DNA of 64,000 nt from Gonatopus flavifemur (GCA_018340375.1 JAFFJZ010000001.1:63604001-63668000), one strand, 5' to 3'. Positions 22,869 through 34,952 are shown, counted from the first letter of the stretch. Numbers and translations are program-made. The notes: a model not told the origin generated them from the sequence alone.

Positions 22869-25800
22869 CTGATCAGAAACATAGTAAAACATCAATATCA
22901 TGTTCAAAGGTATCATACGCTGTAAACAAAACTGGAACTTCACTACGTTTTGGTACTGGAAAATTTCAGCAATTTCATCTTTCAGTACATTTATAGAAAT
23001 TTTACGAATTTTCTACTGTAAAATTCCAGTGAGTGAATATGCCGGAATATTTCTGCAAATGTACTGGTCAATGAATTCCAGTGAAATACTGGAATTTTCC
23101 AGTGCAAAATTGTGGCAACAATTGGTGCAAAATTCACTCAGAATTTCAGAGAACCGTTATCTCAAATTATTCTCAAGACTGATCCTCTCAGCGAAACTTG
23201 CATTAAAGCATTAGCGGCATCGCGATCTAATCTAAGAGATCTACATCTAAGAAATTCGATGCACGAATATATTGAGATATCGGTATCAGGGATGTGCTAA
23301 CTTTGTGTGAATTGATGAGAGAGAAATCATCGATAACATAATCTTCAGGTTCGTAGATGGGTTCCCAATTATGGATCAAATTCCAGCCCGACGAATAGGA
23401 GTGCTCCGGATAACCATTGTGTGGAATCACCAGCTGCGTTATAATAGGCTGGTAAATACCCGGCTTGGTTGGTATCAGAGGTGAGAGTTGTCTATAGCTT
23501 GAATAAGCCTGTGGTTTCGAGTATCTGTGTTGTTGTTTGTACGTCCTGAAGTGATTGCCACTCTTGTAACCACCGTCGCGTATGTATGGCATTCGAATAA
23601 CGTAGGTCGTGTCAACGCTCTTGGGATGATCGTAATGAATCTTTCCTTCCGGCGGTACGTATCTCCCGTCAGGTGTCAAATAAACCTGAAATTGAATACA
23701 ATTGATTTCAATGTTTATTCAGTTGTCTTGAGTGGCGTGAAGATGTCATTCAAGTCATATTTTGACGGATATTATATTGTTCCATTGTTCCGATTTTAGT
23801 GACAATGCTGTAAAGAGTGGATTATCTTTGCATTCACCTGTACTGTAAATTGAACAGCAGAAATTTCTCAACAGCATTTGATGACTACAATGTTGATATT
23901 TCCATTATTTGACTTCTCTGATTGGGTTATCTCAACAAAATTCTTCTGTCTCAATAAAACAACCAGCATTGCAATTCAGGCGATTTTTTATTCAATGTCA
24001 TTTTCTTTTAATATTGCAACCAGGTGGAATAGAAGTTTCAAACTTACTTTGATCACCTCTGCTACAGGTTGATCATGATGCGGATGTTTTTGCACATGAC
24101 GCGCATCCAAAATAACACCATCAGGCACAGAGATACCTTCTTTGTTCAAACGATTCAAGGCCAAACGATCAGTTCGGAAAGCATCGTCCGGTATTTTACC
24201 ACCTAAAGCAGGTAGCACTTGTTCTCTAAAAATCTGGCGCTTTTGCTGCAAAAAGGAGAATAAAAGTTCTTATGGAAAGTTTCAAAGTCCAATTCAACGG
24301 AACTAAATTCTAACGATTATTCCATTGGGAATGATGTTTTGCTCCAAGTCATGAAGAGAAATCCCTTCATTCTCTTTGAGGTATATCACCCTGTACTGTG
24401 ATCTTATCTAACTTCCAATGAACCGTGCAGGAATATAACTCTGGTAACGGCTTGCAATTGAATTATTGAACATTTCATTATAATTCGAGGACTATGAGGA
24501 TGGAACAATTAATTCAAGTTTACCCCTGATGGGTGAACAAATAACGACTCGAAAGTAGTAATTGGTGAAAGTAATCGAACACCAGCACTTGAGTTCGACG
24601 TATACGTACGTGTATATGTATTTTCAAGATTATTACACAGTGGGGTAAAGATTTCCTATGCAATGATCGCAAATCGTGTTATCTAGTTGCGAGATAAACG
24701 ATTCAGAAATAAATATCCACCGATAGTAGGGAAACTAGCACAAATTCGTAACACTCGTAAATTTTATCATTTCAAATCTTACGTCATTTGAAATCATTAT
24801 CGTGTACTTCCAATCGCATCGAAAAATCTTAAATTTCCTGCTTCACGTTCTCCTTGATTGGTATATGCAAGTAACATATGACTTCACATGAATCGTTCAA
24901 TAATCCTCCGTTACCGTAACGACCTTTGACAAAACTGGATCATGTAATCATAAAATCACTCAGTAATGAGCTTAAATTTCTACATGCATGGGTTTTTGGA
25001 GCTTCATGAATTTGTCAAAAGCAGGCGTTGACATTCGCACGGTTGCACAAAAAATTTTTCAATCTATCTCCCAGTGTTACAAAATACATGGTGATATTTT
25101 CAACGGATATCTTTTGCTTTTACATAATCCAAGACGTTACATTCAGAGATTATAATGAACTACCTGGAATGATATTGAGCATCTGTCACCCGAGCGAACA
25201 TTGCCCACAGCCCACGAGTACTTTCATGAAACTTCAATATTTCATACTTCATACGAGGCAAGTATAGAGACATAACGACTTTCATAAACCACGCAACGAA
25301 TCAACACCCAACCACCATTCACCGTTCTCGGTTAAACCTTAATGATGCTTGATGAGAGACTAAAAGGGCGGGCGAATGATACGTTTGATTTGATGTGTGG
25401 CAAGAAATTCCTGCCTATTCAAGTTCTACAATCCAAAGAGATTGAATTACCAATGCTGATTCTTCATGAAAGATTGAAGATCTCTCTTGGAAGATGCCAT
25501 AATTTACTGTCAATTTTGATTTGAATAAATCGCGGAGAACTTGAAGAACTTGTAGAACTTGAATCTCGATGTATTCTTCTACAATTCAAAAACTCTAATT
25601 TTGAATGAAATTTTTCCTTGTCGGTTGATTTGTACTGTTAGGTCGAATTCCGCGGGATCTTCAGAAAGAATTGTAGCACAACGGTGTATACTGCCACAAA
25701 TGCCAGATAGAAACAAATCGAAATGAACAAAACACTGCATGGGAACGGATAGATACAATGCATATGAGTGCAATTGCAGTTGGCACCAACTGACTTCATT

Positions 25801-26275
25801 TATCTTTCTCCAAGTTGCTAGAGTGATACTTTCTTCGACAGATATCACTGACTTTTTATACGCTGACAGAACAACGACCTAGTTGAAACATTCGTGGCCA
25901 CAATAACTTTAAATCTGGTTCGATGCACCAGGAAATGTGATTCCGATGCAAAATTAACTGTATTTTTCAGGTTCGAAAAACCAGATTCTTTTCTTGGTGT
26001 AATAACCACAATACTTAGTTAATTTTGGCTTCAAACACTTCTTTTGGACATCACAATCATATTTTCTGGTGAATCAAACCAGATTTCAAGTTACTGCGAC
26101 CACGAATGGTTTTAACCAGGTCGTATTCCTGTCAGTGTATATTTATGGTAATTCACAAGATTCCAATTAAAGAAATATTTAACCCACTGACCTTTTTGGC
26201 ATCAGTATGCATGGATAATATCAAAAGAATCAATATCGGGTGAATCCAATTCTGATATATCTGGGTTTTCTTCAT
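22602..26275 (-). CDS. Secreted chitin-binding (CBM14) protein, four 5' exons, 3' part not found
   Basis: Exons at 26275-26192, 24245-24048, 23685-23302 and 22868-22602 join in one frame, all introns phase 0 with GT-AG borders, giving 311 residues so far. They encode a signal peptide (residues 1 to about 26), a charged segment, a Tyr/Pro/His-rich linker, and at the end NFSCDGRKGTFADVGTKCQ. That last piece is the start of a type-2 chitin-binding domain (peritrophin-A, CBM14), with the first two of its six cysteines and the usual G-ADV-CQ spacing. The exon ends right after CysGln at CAG|gttcgt, so the other four cysteines must be in a later exon to the left. The protein is expected to be secreted to cuticle, tracheal lining or gut matrix and to bind chitin. 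Such one-domain long-linker proteins are common in insects. I could not place the final exon(s). Confidence 0.75.
22869..23301 (-). other. Intron 3, with ACTGGAA repeats
   Basis: The 433-bp intron contains many copies of TACTGGAAAATTTC/GAATTTTCCAGTG-like motifs in both orientations (22930-23110), probably a decayed foldback element. The branch point was not assigned. Confidence 0.45.
23302..23685 (-). CDS. Exon 3 of the chitin-binding gene: Tyr/Pro-rich linker
   Basis: The acceptor ttcaatttcag precedes VYLTPDGRYVPPEGKIHYD. The 128 residues are rich in Tyr, Pro, His and Ser, with no cysteine, typical of extended extracellular-matrix linkers. The donor AAA|gttagc is weaker than the others but keeps phase 0 with exon 4. 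The next in-frame sequence, if unspliced, runs to a stop near 23227. Confidence 0.65.
24048..24245 (-). CDS. Exon 2 of the chitin-binding gene
   Basis: A pyrimidine-rich acceptor (ttctcctttttgcag) precedes QKRQIFREQVLPALGG and the exon ends AEVIK at a consensus donor, gtaagt. The 66 residues are hydrophilic with His-rich HVQKHPHHDQP near the end. No known domain; likely a linker or propeptide-like part of the secreted protein. Confidence 0.7.
25861..26137. mobile_element. 277-bp MITE in intron 1 of the chitin-binding gene
   Basis: The left end CGCTGACAGAACAACGACC pairs with the reverse of the right end, CACTGACAGGAATACGACC. The arms continue with CATTCGTGG and AAATCTGGTT on both sides. TA flanks both ends. 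It lies 54 bp from the exon 1 donor. Confidence 0.75.
26192..26275 (-). CDS. Exon 1 of the chitin-binding gene: signal peptide
   Basis: ATG at 26275 starts MKKTQIYQNWIHPILILLIL, followed by SMHTDAKK and a donor AAG|gtcagt at 26191. The n-region is basic, the core is Ile/Leu-rich and cleavage after about residue 26 (THR-ASP-ALA) is plausible. This is the only Met that gives a signal peptide joined in frame to exon 2. Upstream untranslated sequence lies above 26275. Confidence 0.75.
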
Positions 26276-27174
26276 AATGTCGTATCTGATACTTCAAATC
26301 CTCATGATCGGTCACATCTCTTCTCGCACGAGAGTTCGATACTCTCTCCCTCGGCCTTTTTTCCTGCAAAGAGAAAAGCAACGCTTTCTATTCTGTAATA
26401 ATGAATAAATGATTTGTAATTTGAAAAATGACGGTTGGGAAAATTGTTCCTAATGAATCTGTTTGACCAATGATATTCTTCTTTCCAATTTTGTTTCCTA
26501 TCCAACGAACATTGTGGATACTTAGACTTAATTGCGATAATATTTCACGTTCAAAACCTTCGATGCATCGTGGCATTTGTATCGTTGTCTATACTCTGTT
26601 ACTCTTGCAAGGTATGCTTATTAATCACATGCACAAAAATTGTTTGAGCAGTCGAGATGCCATTACTCATATTCTCATACCTACCAGGCTTCATATGCCC
26701 ACAGAAATGTCTGGATATTGATGATACGCTTGTATATCTGGTAGCACCGCTACCAAGATACGCAATACAATGCTGAATAACGAGAAGCGTTCATGAATGC
26801 TACCGTTTAGAAGAGCATCTCTCACAATTACGACTTCAGTTGATACGTTTCAATGTTTTGAATACCGTATTATGAAGTTGAAATGAAAATTCTTAATCCT
26901 TATGTCAGAAAGGAATATGGATATGTACATATAATGGTGTGCCGTTGTACTGGAAACTAATGATCGTGAAACGTGAGAGGAAGAATGAACGTAATAGAAA
27001 ATTTGTTATTAATTGAATACCTAAAAAGGATGTTTCATAATGCTGAAATGTTATATAAATCACTGATGTCAAGGAAAAAAATAATTGATGATAAGATTTA
27101 TGTCGTCAATGATTCCCTGAAGGACTGTATTCGACTTCAAATGTTTCATACCCTTGATTCACTGATTTCATCGA
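26276..27174. other. Upstream flank of the chitin-binding gene
   Basis: Probably holds the 5' untranslated region and promoter of the minus-strand gene. No clear TATA box or initiator was found. The open frames around 26302-26721 overlap on both strands and look like chance. Confidence 0.3.
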
Positions 27175-27551
27175 CACGGAAAAACTTTTAGGACTGTGAG
27201 AGTTCGAAATTTATAATAACTCTAACAGTTCAATTATTGTTAGTTATGTGAGTTCGAAATTCGAATCTTCAGAGTTCAAAACAACATTGAACTCGTATAG
27301 TCACACGATCCACGCCATCAAATCCAATAGTTTGGCGTGAGACAGTGCGGCGCTGTATCGAACTGCGAGAGCTCAAGCAATCGGACTCTCAGAGTACGAA
27401 GTCTCGGACTCGAAATCCGAACTATTGGATTCAATGGCCCGCATCGTGTGACTATATAAGAGTTGTTTTGAATTTTACGATTCAATTTTTTCACCGAGTC
27501 AAATCAAAAAGTTGCACTGAGTATTGATACAGTCCTAAAATTTTTTCTGTG
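27175..27551. mobile_element. 377-bp foldback element
   Basis: CACGGAAAAACTTTTAGGACTG at the left faces CAGTCCTAAAATTTTTTCTGTG at the right. Inner arms pair AATCCAATAGTTTGG with its near inverse at 27418-27432 and share TCACACGAT/ATCGTGTGA. TA follows the right end and GA precedes the left end. Confidence 0.7.
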
Positions 27552-28254
27552 TATATACAGTTGTAATTCAGTTCAGATCAGAATCTTTCCATAATCTTCT
27601 TCAAACAAAGTTGTATCTAATTGTCCTGAAAGGAATTGAAAATTCTTTTCAAACTGCTTTCACAACTAATGATAAAACCACCGCGATTAAGAAGAATTGA
27701 TTCTCATGGACCGATATACTTACATTTTACTCGATCAAAATATTTCTCACGATACTAGTCTTGAAAATTCATTATGCAGAATATTAATTTGTTATTCAAT
27801 CTGAAACGAACATAATGACCATATGAAATAATGTGCCAATACAATTCAAACTGGAGTAGAAAGTGAGAGTACAATCGGTGCTCCATTTTCGTGACAACTA
27901 TTATATGCGATTACAAAATTTTACGAGCACGAATGAGGAGATACTATAGATGCATGTAACAATGCTAACTATGCACGTCGATATTTTATCACCAATCAAC
28001 CTAATTATTGTTTGAAATATATTTAAATGGCACTATGTTGAAATATTTGATGAATGATCATCGATGATCGGTAATGCAAATTCACCTATTTCCGACCACC
28101 GTCCTGAATTCAACAATTGTTATATTTTAAACAAAATTATTTGTATGCGTTCGTTATTGAATGAACAAATGGTAAGTGAATGAATATCGACTTAGCACCT
28201 TACGAGTAAATCAAACGGTACCGGTCGGGAATAGGATATGGTATTTTGCGTTAA

Positions 28255-28979
28255 GGGGTTTCATCTATTTGAACGGTCTGAAAAAAAGCCTTCTTTAAGA
28301 AATTTTTTTCGTTGTGATAAAATAAATCAATGGGGAAAAAATTTTGCAGGTGTATTATATATATATTGAAGTATACAAAATAATTTTTTTTTCAATTCCA
28401 TTCTTCAAAATGAGGGGTTCACAAATACTTTGAAAGAACGTGTTTTTTTTTGGAGTGGTCTGTGACAGGACAAATCCCATCTTTATTTCTGCATCTAGGA
28501 CAAAGAAAAATTTTTTACATAATTTACATTAAATTTATGAAAGAAGTACACACTATTATTGAAAAATAATCATTCTTTGCAATTTGGCACAAGTTCAAAG
28601 TGAAAACTTTTTGTTTCACCAAAAAAACCCGGTTTTGAAACGGTTATAAAACACGTAATCATCCATGAATCTCAGAAATCGTGTGTACTTCTCTGTGAAG
28701 TCTATCTAAGAAGCTACAGTTGAAATTTCAAGTCGATTGAATAAAAATTGAGAGAGTTATTTGTCCTGCCGCAGACCATTCCAAAAAACAACACGTTCTT
28801 TTAAAGTATTTGTAAATCCCCCATTTTTAAGAATGGAATTGAAAAAAAAATTATTTTGTATACTTTAATATACGTATAATAAACCTGCAAAATTTTATTT
28901 CCATTGATTTATTTTATCACAACGAAAAAAATTTCTCAAAGAAGGCTTTTTTCCAGACCGTTCAAATAGTTGTAACCCC
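28255..28979. mobile_element. 725-bp foldback flanked by TTAA (Kolobok-like ends)
   Basis: The left arm GGGGTTTCATCTATTTGAACG and its inverse at the right (CGTTCAAATAGTTGTAACCCC) are flanked by TTAA at 28251-28254 and 28980-28983. The arms match over about 250 bp each, leaving a loop of about 250 bp. No protein is encoded. The GGGG termini with TTAA target resemble 12713-13528. Confidence 0.75.
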
Positions 28980-29164
28980 TTAACTGCACTGTAGAAACTT
29001 TCTATGGGGAACTTCACAAAAATGTTCGGAAGTAATTAGCACATACATGTGTTAGAAGTTTTCCATATTCATTCGAAAAAAATTATAGTAAAAATGCCGT
29101 AAAGTTTGGAATTTTGAGTTAAATTTATGGGCAATTTCACATACATTTACACTGAGAGAAATAT

Positions 29165-29283
29165 CACGGAAAAAAAGATGATGTTGGATTTACAGCATTT
29201 CGTTCGATCACCATAGAAACCCCTAATATTTCTATGGTGATCGAACGAAACATTGTAAATCCAACATCATTTTTTTTTCCGTG
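29165..29283. mobile_element. 119-bp near-perfect palindrome MITE, copy 1
   Basis: CACGGAAAAAAAGATGATGT and its inverse ACATCATTTTTTTTTCCGTG enclose arms that pair almost base for base (shared GTTTCGTTCGATCACCATAG core) around a loop of about 12 bp. The flanks are AT on both sides. Transcribed, it would form a long stable hairpin. Confidence 0.85.
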
Positions 29284-29449
29284 ATCCATAGTTGTGGCAA
29301 GTAAAAAGGAACACCCATTTTAATCTTGTTTTGGCAACTATGTTCCTATAGTTGCTGTGACTATGTGTGGTTTCCATAACTAAAAAACATTATTACGATA
29401 ACTAATATGCTATAGCTATATTTTCATTGTAATGTTAATTATAAATATG

Positions 29450-29568
29450 CACGGAAAAAAAGATGATGTTGGATTTACAATGTTTCGTTCGATCACCATA
29501 GAAACATTAGGGGTTTCTATGGTGATCGAACGAAACGTTGTAAATCCAACATCATCTTTTTTTCCGTG
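29450..29568. mobile_element. 119-bp near-perfect palindrome MITE, copy 2, inverted
   Basis: The length equals copy 1 at 29165-29283, and the loop shows this copy is inserted in the opposite orientation: AAACCCCTAAT in copy 1 appears as its inverse, ATTAGGGGTTT, here. Only a few bases differ. The flanks are TG on both sides. Confidence 0.85.
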
Positions 29569-30166
29569 TGTAGTTGGAATACTCAAACTTCGACTTGTTT
29601 TCATAACTATATTTTCAAACTGTACACAACTGGAATGTATTAATCTTTCAAATAACTTTTCTCATAACTGATTACCTGTTTGATAGATTTTGTGTATTTT
29701 TAACACACATGAATGTCCCAGGAGGTCCACTCGCAATTTATGTTTAATAATAATACAAAAAAATGTATCAAATCAACACAAAAATGTTAAATTTACACTG
29801 AAAATGTGTGAATTTTAGAATTTGATATGTTGTTTCCTACACAAACTCTGAGTGGACTTCCTATGACACAAAATTTTTCGCTGTGTGACATTTAATTTCT
29901 CGAAATTACAAGGATTCCGATTTCATATTTCAATGACTATGAAAATATACTTTTAACTATGGTTATGGGGGGTTTGGAAATTACGATTACGATTACAAAT
30001 GGTTCCGGTTACATTTCAGCTTATACGTCATTTTTTATCGGTGAATGCTTCTCATTGCGCAGAGGTTATAGACAACAGGACTAATGTTGACAAACTTCAT
30101 TCACTCGTAAAACAATAACTTCTTTCAAGTTGCTCTTATATGAATTCGCGGTATAGCTTATCGGTT

Positions 30167-30466
30167 CCCAGACAGCACCAAAGCTCCCGCAAAGAGCTCC
30201 CATTATGCGACCAACAATAAGTTCAATATGAATAGAATGCATCAAAATGAACTCTTGATGAACAACTTGATGTTCAGAAAGAATTCAATATGTAGTCTCG
30301 ATATGAGTTCTTTCTGATCATTGGGTTCTTCATCAAGAATTCATTTTGAATGCATTAGATTTATATTGAACTCATTGTTAGTCGCATAACGGGGACTATT
30401 TGAGAAGTCTTTGAGAAGTCTTCATGATCTTTTATGAATTCAAATTGATCATTGGTGCTGGCTGGG
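30167..30466. mobile_element. 300-bp MITE with CCCAGACAGCACC ends
   Basis: CCCAGACAGCACC at the left and GGTGCTGGCTGGG at the right are inverse. TT flanks both ends. Inner arms pair GAGTTCATTTTGA-like segments. It contains GAGCTCCC and CGGGGAC blocks and is the same family as 37244-37501. Confidence 0.75.
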
Positions 30467-32114
30467 TTAGGTGTAAATTTTGTAGATTGTTAGGTGGGTA
30501 GGTAGGATTCTTAGTTTCATTCCCTGTCAGGTGAGATAGAGAATTTTCCTTGTATTTTTGAGTGATCAAAAATCACAAATATTAGTACTTTAACTTTATG
30601 ACGTACATTGGATTAAATTTTTTTTTTCATTATACAATTTGTTCAATCTTCTGATCGTAAATATTGCTTAATAGTTGTAGTAACTAACTGTTCATAGTTC
30701 TCTCAAGTATTTTCAGTAGTTCTAATGACTAATTTTTCCCAGGACATAATGTTACCAGAGACCATAACGTAACGGAACAACATAACCAAATACTATAATA
30801 TTATGTCGTTATGTTTCTTAGTAACAAGAACACAATCCAATTTTAATGATTGTTTCTCTTCTCAACTAACGTATGGGAACAAAATATAAATCGCTAATAA
30901 CGTTATTGAGGGAATAACATTAGGGATCCGAACTTAGCAACATGATATGATAAATTTCACTAAGTTTTCCGGCAACAGAAACGGAAATCAATGTTGAATT
31001 TCGTTCCTGTTTCTGAGCAACTGGGAGGAATGGAATGCAACATCGATAATGTTATTGAGATAATAACATAATGAAATCTGTATGAAACAAAACGAAAATG
31101 AAATTTCTCTTTCCATTTTGATCATCTGCCATAGAACTGGAATCGCTACGCATTTCTCTCCAATGAAAGACTGAAAGAACATTATCTATAGAGACATTTT
31201 TTTGAATTTTTATCGAGGATTTTTCTTTGCGAAAATTGATTAAGTAGTTTCAAATCGTTTTTTCCATCCACTTCCAATTTGTCAATTTCCTGAAGAAGGT
31301 TATAGCGATTAGCCGATAGATTTCGGCTGATGTCTTCAAGGTTGTAGAAACCCTTCTTCTTTGTTTTAAACATGTTCAAGGACCATAGAGTTCTTGAAGA
31401 AATGGACAAAAATTTTGTCACGTATTCTCTGAATAACTGAGCACTAAGAATGAATTCTGAATATGCTGTGATAATATACATTGCTAAAATTGAGCCTCGA
31501 ATATCACATTTGACGTGAAAATTATTCCTAAAAATCACACAAACGATTATACACATATGAACCTACAAATTTCAATAACTTTCATAACTTGTTTTCTCAT
31601 GTTTAAGAATTACTTTGGGCTTTGAATTTATATTTGTGGCCTAATCCTAACGAAGTACTTTATTGCTGCACATTTAAGATTTGTGATTATCGCTCAGTTA
31701 TTTCAAAAATCCGTACCAAACTTTCATCCGTTTTCTGACGCTCCAGGGCCGTTAAGTTTATTATTCTCAAACTAACATTCATTTCATTTCGTCACGTTCT
31801 TTAATACCAAACGAACGCATACGATGCATTTCGTTTTTGTTCTTGGGTAACGAAATAAAATAAAAGTAAAAGTTTAATTATTTCCATGAGAACAGAGTGA
31901 TTTTTCTTTTCTTCAAATAATGTTATTCATGATATATTGCATTTCATTACGTTACTTATTAGTAACAGGAACGAAAATATACAGTAGATGGAGATTTAGT
32001 TTTTGAGAAAGAAAACAAAATGGAATCATAAGTTTTGTTTTTCCGTGGAAACGGAACGAAACGGAACAAGACTTTCGTTTTCATCACTGAATGTTACTGA
32101 CTCGATTTCAATTA
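30467..32114. other. No supported gene
   Basis: AT-rich. A 124-codon minus-strand frame at 31182-31556 is not supported by any domain. Frequent GTAACGGAACAA-like motifs (30760-30840, 31790-32070) hint at an old repeat. Confidence 0.4.
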
Positions 32115-33401
32115 TCCGGTTGGCAACTAAGTAATTGCGGATTTCACTCATAGATGGTGTCAGTTGAACTTTTAGGTTTGCAGACGTAGTACAAATGTAA
32201 AACACATCTTGTTATTTGATAGTTGGCAATTCAGCTGTCAATCAGTAACAAAAGTTTTTTGATCGTTTGCGTAGTTTTCGTTTGGCGTTCGTTGAAAAAT
32301 GGAAAATCAAAAGGAACATTTTCGTCATATTTTGCTTGTTTATTTCCGCAAAGGGGAAAACGCATCGCAAGCTCATAAAAAGTTATGTGCTGTTTATGGT
32401 GACGAAGCCTTGAAAGAATCGCAGTGTCAAAATTGGTTTGCCAAATTTCGTTCAGGTGATTTTTCACTCAAAGATGAAAAACGCTCTGGTCGTCCAGTTA
32501 ACGTTGATGACGCCCTAATCAAAGCAATAATCAATTCGGATCGTCACAGTACAACACGTGAGATTGCAGAGAAACTTCATGTATCACATACATGCATTTA
32601 AAATCACTTAAAACAACTTGGCTATGTTCAAAAACTCGATACATGGGTTCCTCGCGAACTGCAAGAAACGCATTCAACGCAACGCATTAACATCTGCGAT
32701 TTGCTAAAGAAACGTAATGAAAATGATCCATTTTTAAAACGACTGATAACTGGCGATGAAAAATGGGTTGTGTACAACAATATCAAGCGGAAAAGATCGT
32801 GGAGCAAGCCAGGTGAACTAACTCGAACAACAGCAAAAGCTGATATTCATCAAAAGAAGGTTTTGTTATCAGTTTGGTGGGATTACAAAGGAATTGTCTA
32901 CTTTGAACTCTTACCACCCAACCGAACGATCAATTCTGATGTCTACATTGAACAACTAACGAAATTAAACAATGCAGTTGAAGAAAAGCGGCCCGAATTG
33001 ACAAATCGAAAAGGTGTTGTATTCCATCATGACGATGCAAGGCCACACACATCTTTGGTCACTCGGCAAAAATTATTGGAGCTTGGTTGGGATGTTTTGC
33101 CACATCCACCCTATAGTCCTGACCTTGCACCATCTGATTACTTTTTGTTTTGATCTTTCCAAAACTTCTTGAATGGTAAAAATTTCAGTAATGATGATGA
33201 TGTCAAATCGTACCTGATTCAGTTTTTTGCTGATAAAAACCAGAAGTTTTATGAACGTGGGATTATGATGCTGCCTGAAAGATGGCAAAAGGTCATTGAT
33301 CAAAATGGGCAATACATTACAGAATGAAGTTATTTAGTTCCATGACAAAAGTGTCTTTGATTTTCTAACAAAAATCCGCAATTACTTAGTTGCCAACCCA
33401 A
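32115..33401 (+). mobile_element. Mariner element 1 (1287 bp)
   Basis: Terminal inverted repeats of about 27 bp share GGTTGGCAACTAAGTAATTG at the left and its inverse at the right. TA flanks both ends (32113-32114 and 33402-33403). The length is normal for mariner. It holds one transposase frame, 32299-33327. Confidence 0.92.
32299..33327 (+). pseudogene. Mariner transposase 1, two in-frame stops
   Basis: The frame reads from MENQKEHFRHILLVYFRKGE to ERWQKVIDQNGQYITE, 342 codons, close to the usual 345 of mariner transposases. It has an N-terminal helix-turn-helix pair (to about residue 110), the linker DTWVPREL, and the DDE catalytic domain with ITGDEKW, VFHHDDARPH and PYSPDLAPSD. The second and third Asp are 34 residues apart (D,D34D). 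Two stops break it: TAA at 32599 after HTCI, and TGA at 33151 after YFLF, the latter explained by CGA to TGA. There are no frameshifts. When intact the enzyme would cut and paste the element at TA sites; this copy cannot make a full protein. Confidence 0.9.
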
Positions 33402-34952
33402 TAGATCCAATCCCAAAAACATAGTTGCTTCTACTATAACACATGAGTTTTTACCAAGAAAAATTTCTAGTTTCTACAACTTCTGTGGTCATTGTGATCC
33501 AATTCATTTTCGATTCATTTTCATAGTTGGTAATATCATTTTTTTCTCTGGGTGTACCGGAGATTGATTTCATATTCCATGATCGAAATTTTCCGATTGC
33601 TGCGTATAGGAAAATTCCAATTATGTTTTACAGTGTGCACTGAGAGGAAGGCGCCTAAAATTTAGCTGGTGTAAATAAAATTACACTTGTCTGAAATATG
33701 AATCGAACAATTCATTCAAGGCAAATTAATTATTTATTCGGTCCAACTGAATTTTTATTTAGAGTGACTAAATTCATTTCACAAGAAATTTTCTCAAAAC
33801 CTTTCGAAGGTAAAAAAAATCGATGGACTAGAGTTAATTTTGACTCCTTTTTGAACAATTCAAATAAAATTCAAAATATCGAGGTGAAAGGATTCATAAG
33901 GAATTTCTCTTTTCCTTCTCACCGGAAAACATACTCAAATTGTGAAACGATTTACAAAATTTGGTGCAAAGTATCGATCCGAAAGTTATCGACAAATAAT
34001 TATACCGTCAATAATAGACCGGATGAATGAAATTAAATCGTACTTGGGAAACGACATCATCACTATCACGAAAACAAAACGAAATATATAAACGCGAGAT
34101 ATGAAAGGCAAAGTTAATGAGTTCATCACGATGATAGGGAGAAATGTGTTTTGACCACGATTTTTCAGTGACTTTTTTCCCGAAGAATATAACATTCACA
34201 GATATAATGAGGACGTGGTACACACATCTCGAACCCTTACATCTCGTGACTCATGAAAATATGCATACGTATGTATATTTTTGACCATCAATTAGCGTGT
34301 GGAAAAAAAGCGTTCCATGCTCTCAAAAGGATGTAACAATTAATCGCATGATTAAGTTACCGAAATGAGGAATCAAATATAATTCTACATTTGAAATTGA
34401 AAACGAGAATGAAAGGATATTTCTTTTTTATTTTTATTGAATTCTGAAAGACCATACTCTCATTACATCTGAAATGTCTTTATTATGGAGTAAAAAAAAC
34501 TGACCGTTGGACGTGAGAATGATGAAATTCAAATTCAACTCGTCGATTCGATGACTTGATTGAAGGTGAAAATTTGGGTGATTACGAAATTTCATATACG
34601 ATGAGAATATTGATTGAGTTGTAGTTCTTAATCCTTTCTATCTCGAAGTGCTTGTCTACTTGATACGTTATGTTCTACTTTGATTTCGAGAGTCAGTACA
34701 TAAGTATCAAAGATTATTTAAATTGAGTGAGTCACGCCTTGGCAGGAGTGATTGTGACCATTTTTCAGTTTATATATAAGAAGACTCTTTATAGTGGTTA
34801 GTTCCATTGTAAGGACTTTGAAAGATGCTGAATAACGACTATGATCATTTTTATTAGAGCAGGATTGATTTTTCATCATTTTTTCGTCATCCAAAAACCC
34901 CTAGTTGTCTTCAAACAGTTAAAATTCTTCATTCAATTTTTCTTGAAAGATT
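33402..34952. other. No supported gene
   Basis: AT-rich sequence. A sequence TTTTTCTCTGGGTG before TA at 33541-33556 might be the right end of a larger element starting at 29150. A stub CACTGAGAGGAAGG at 33637 resembles MITE ends but has no partner. Confidence 0.35.

Noticed and set aside
31182..31556. 124-codon minus-strand frame
   Set aside because: No domain or codon-use signal. It is in AT-rich DNA with repeated GGAACAA words.
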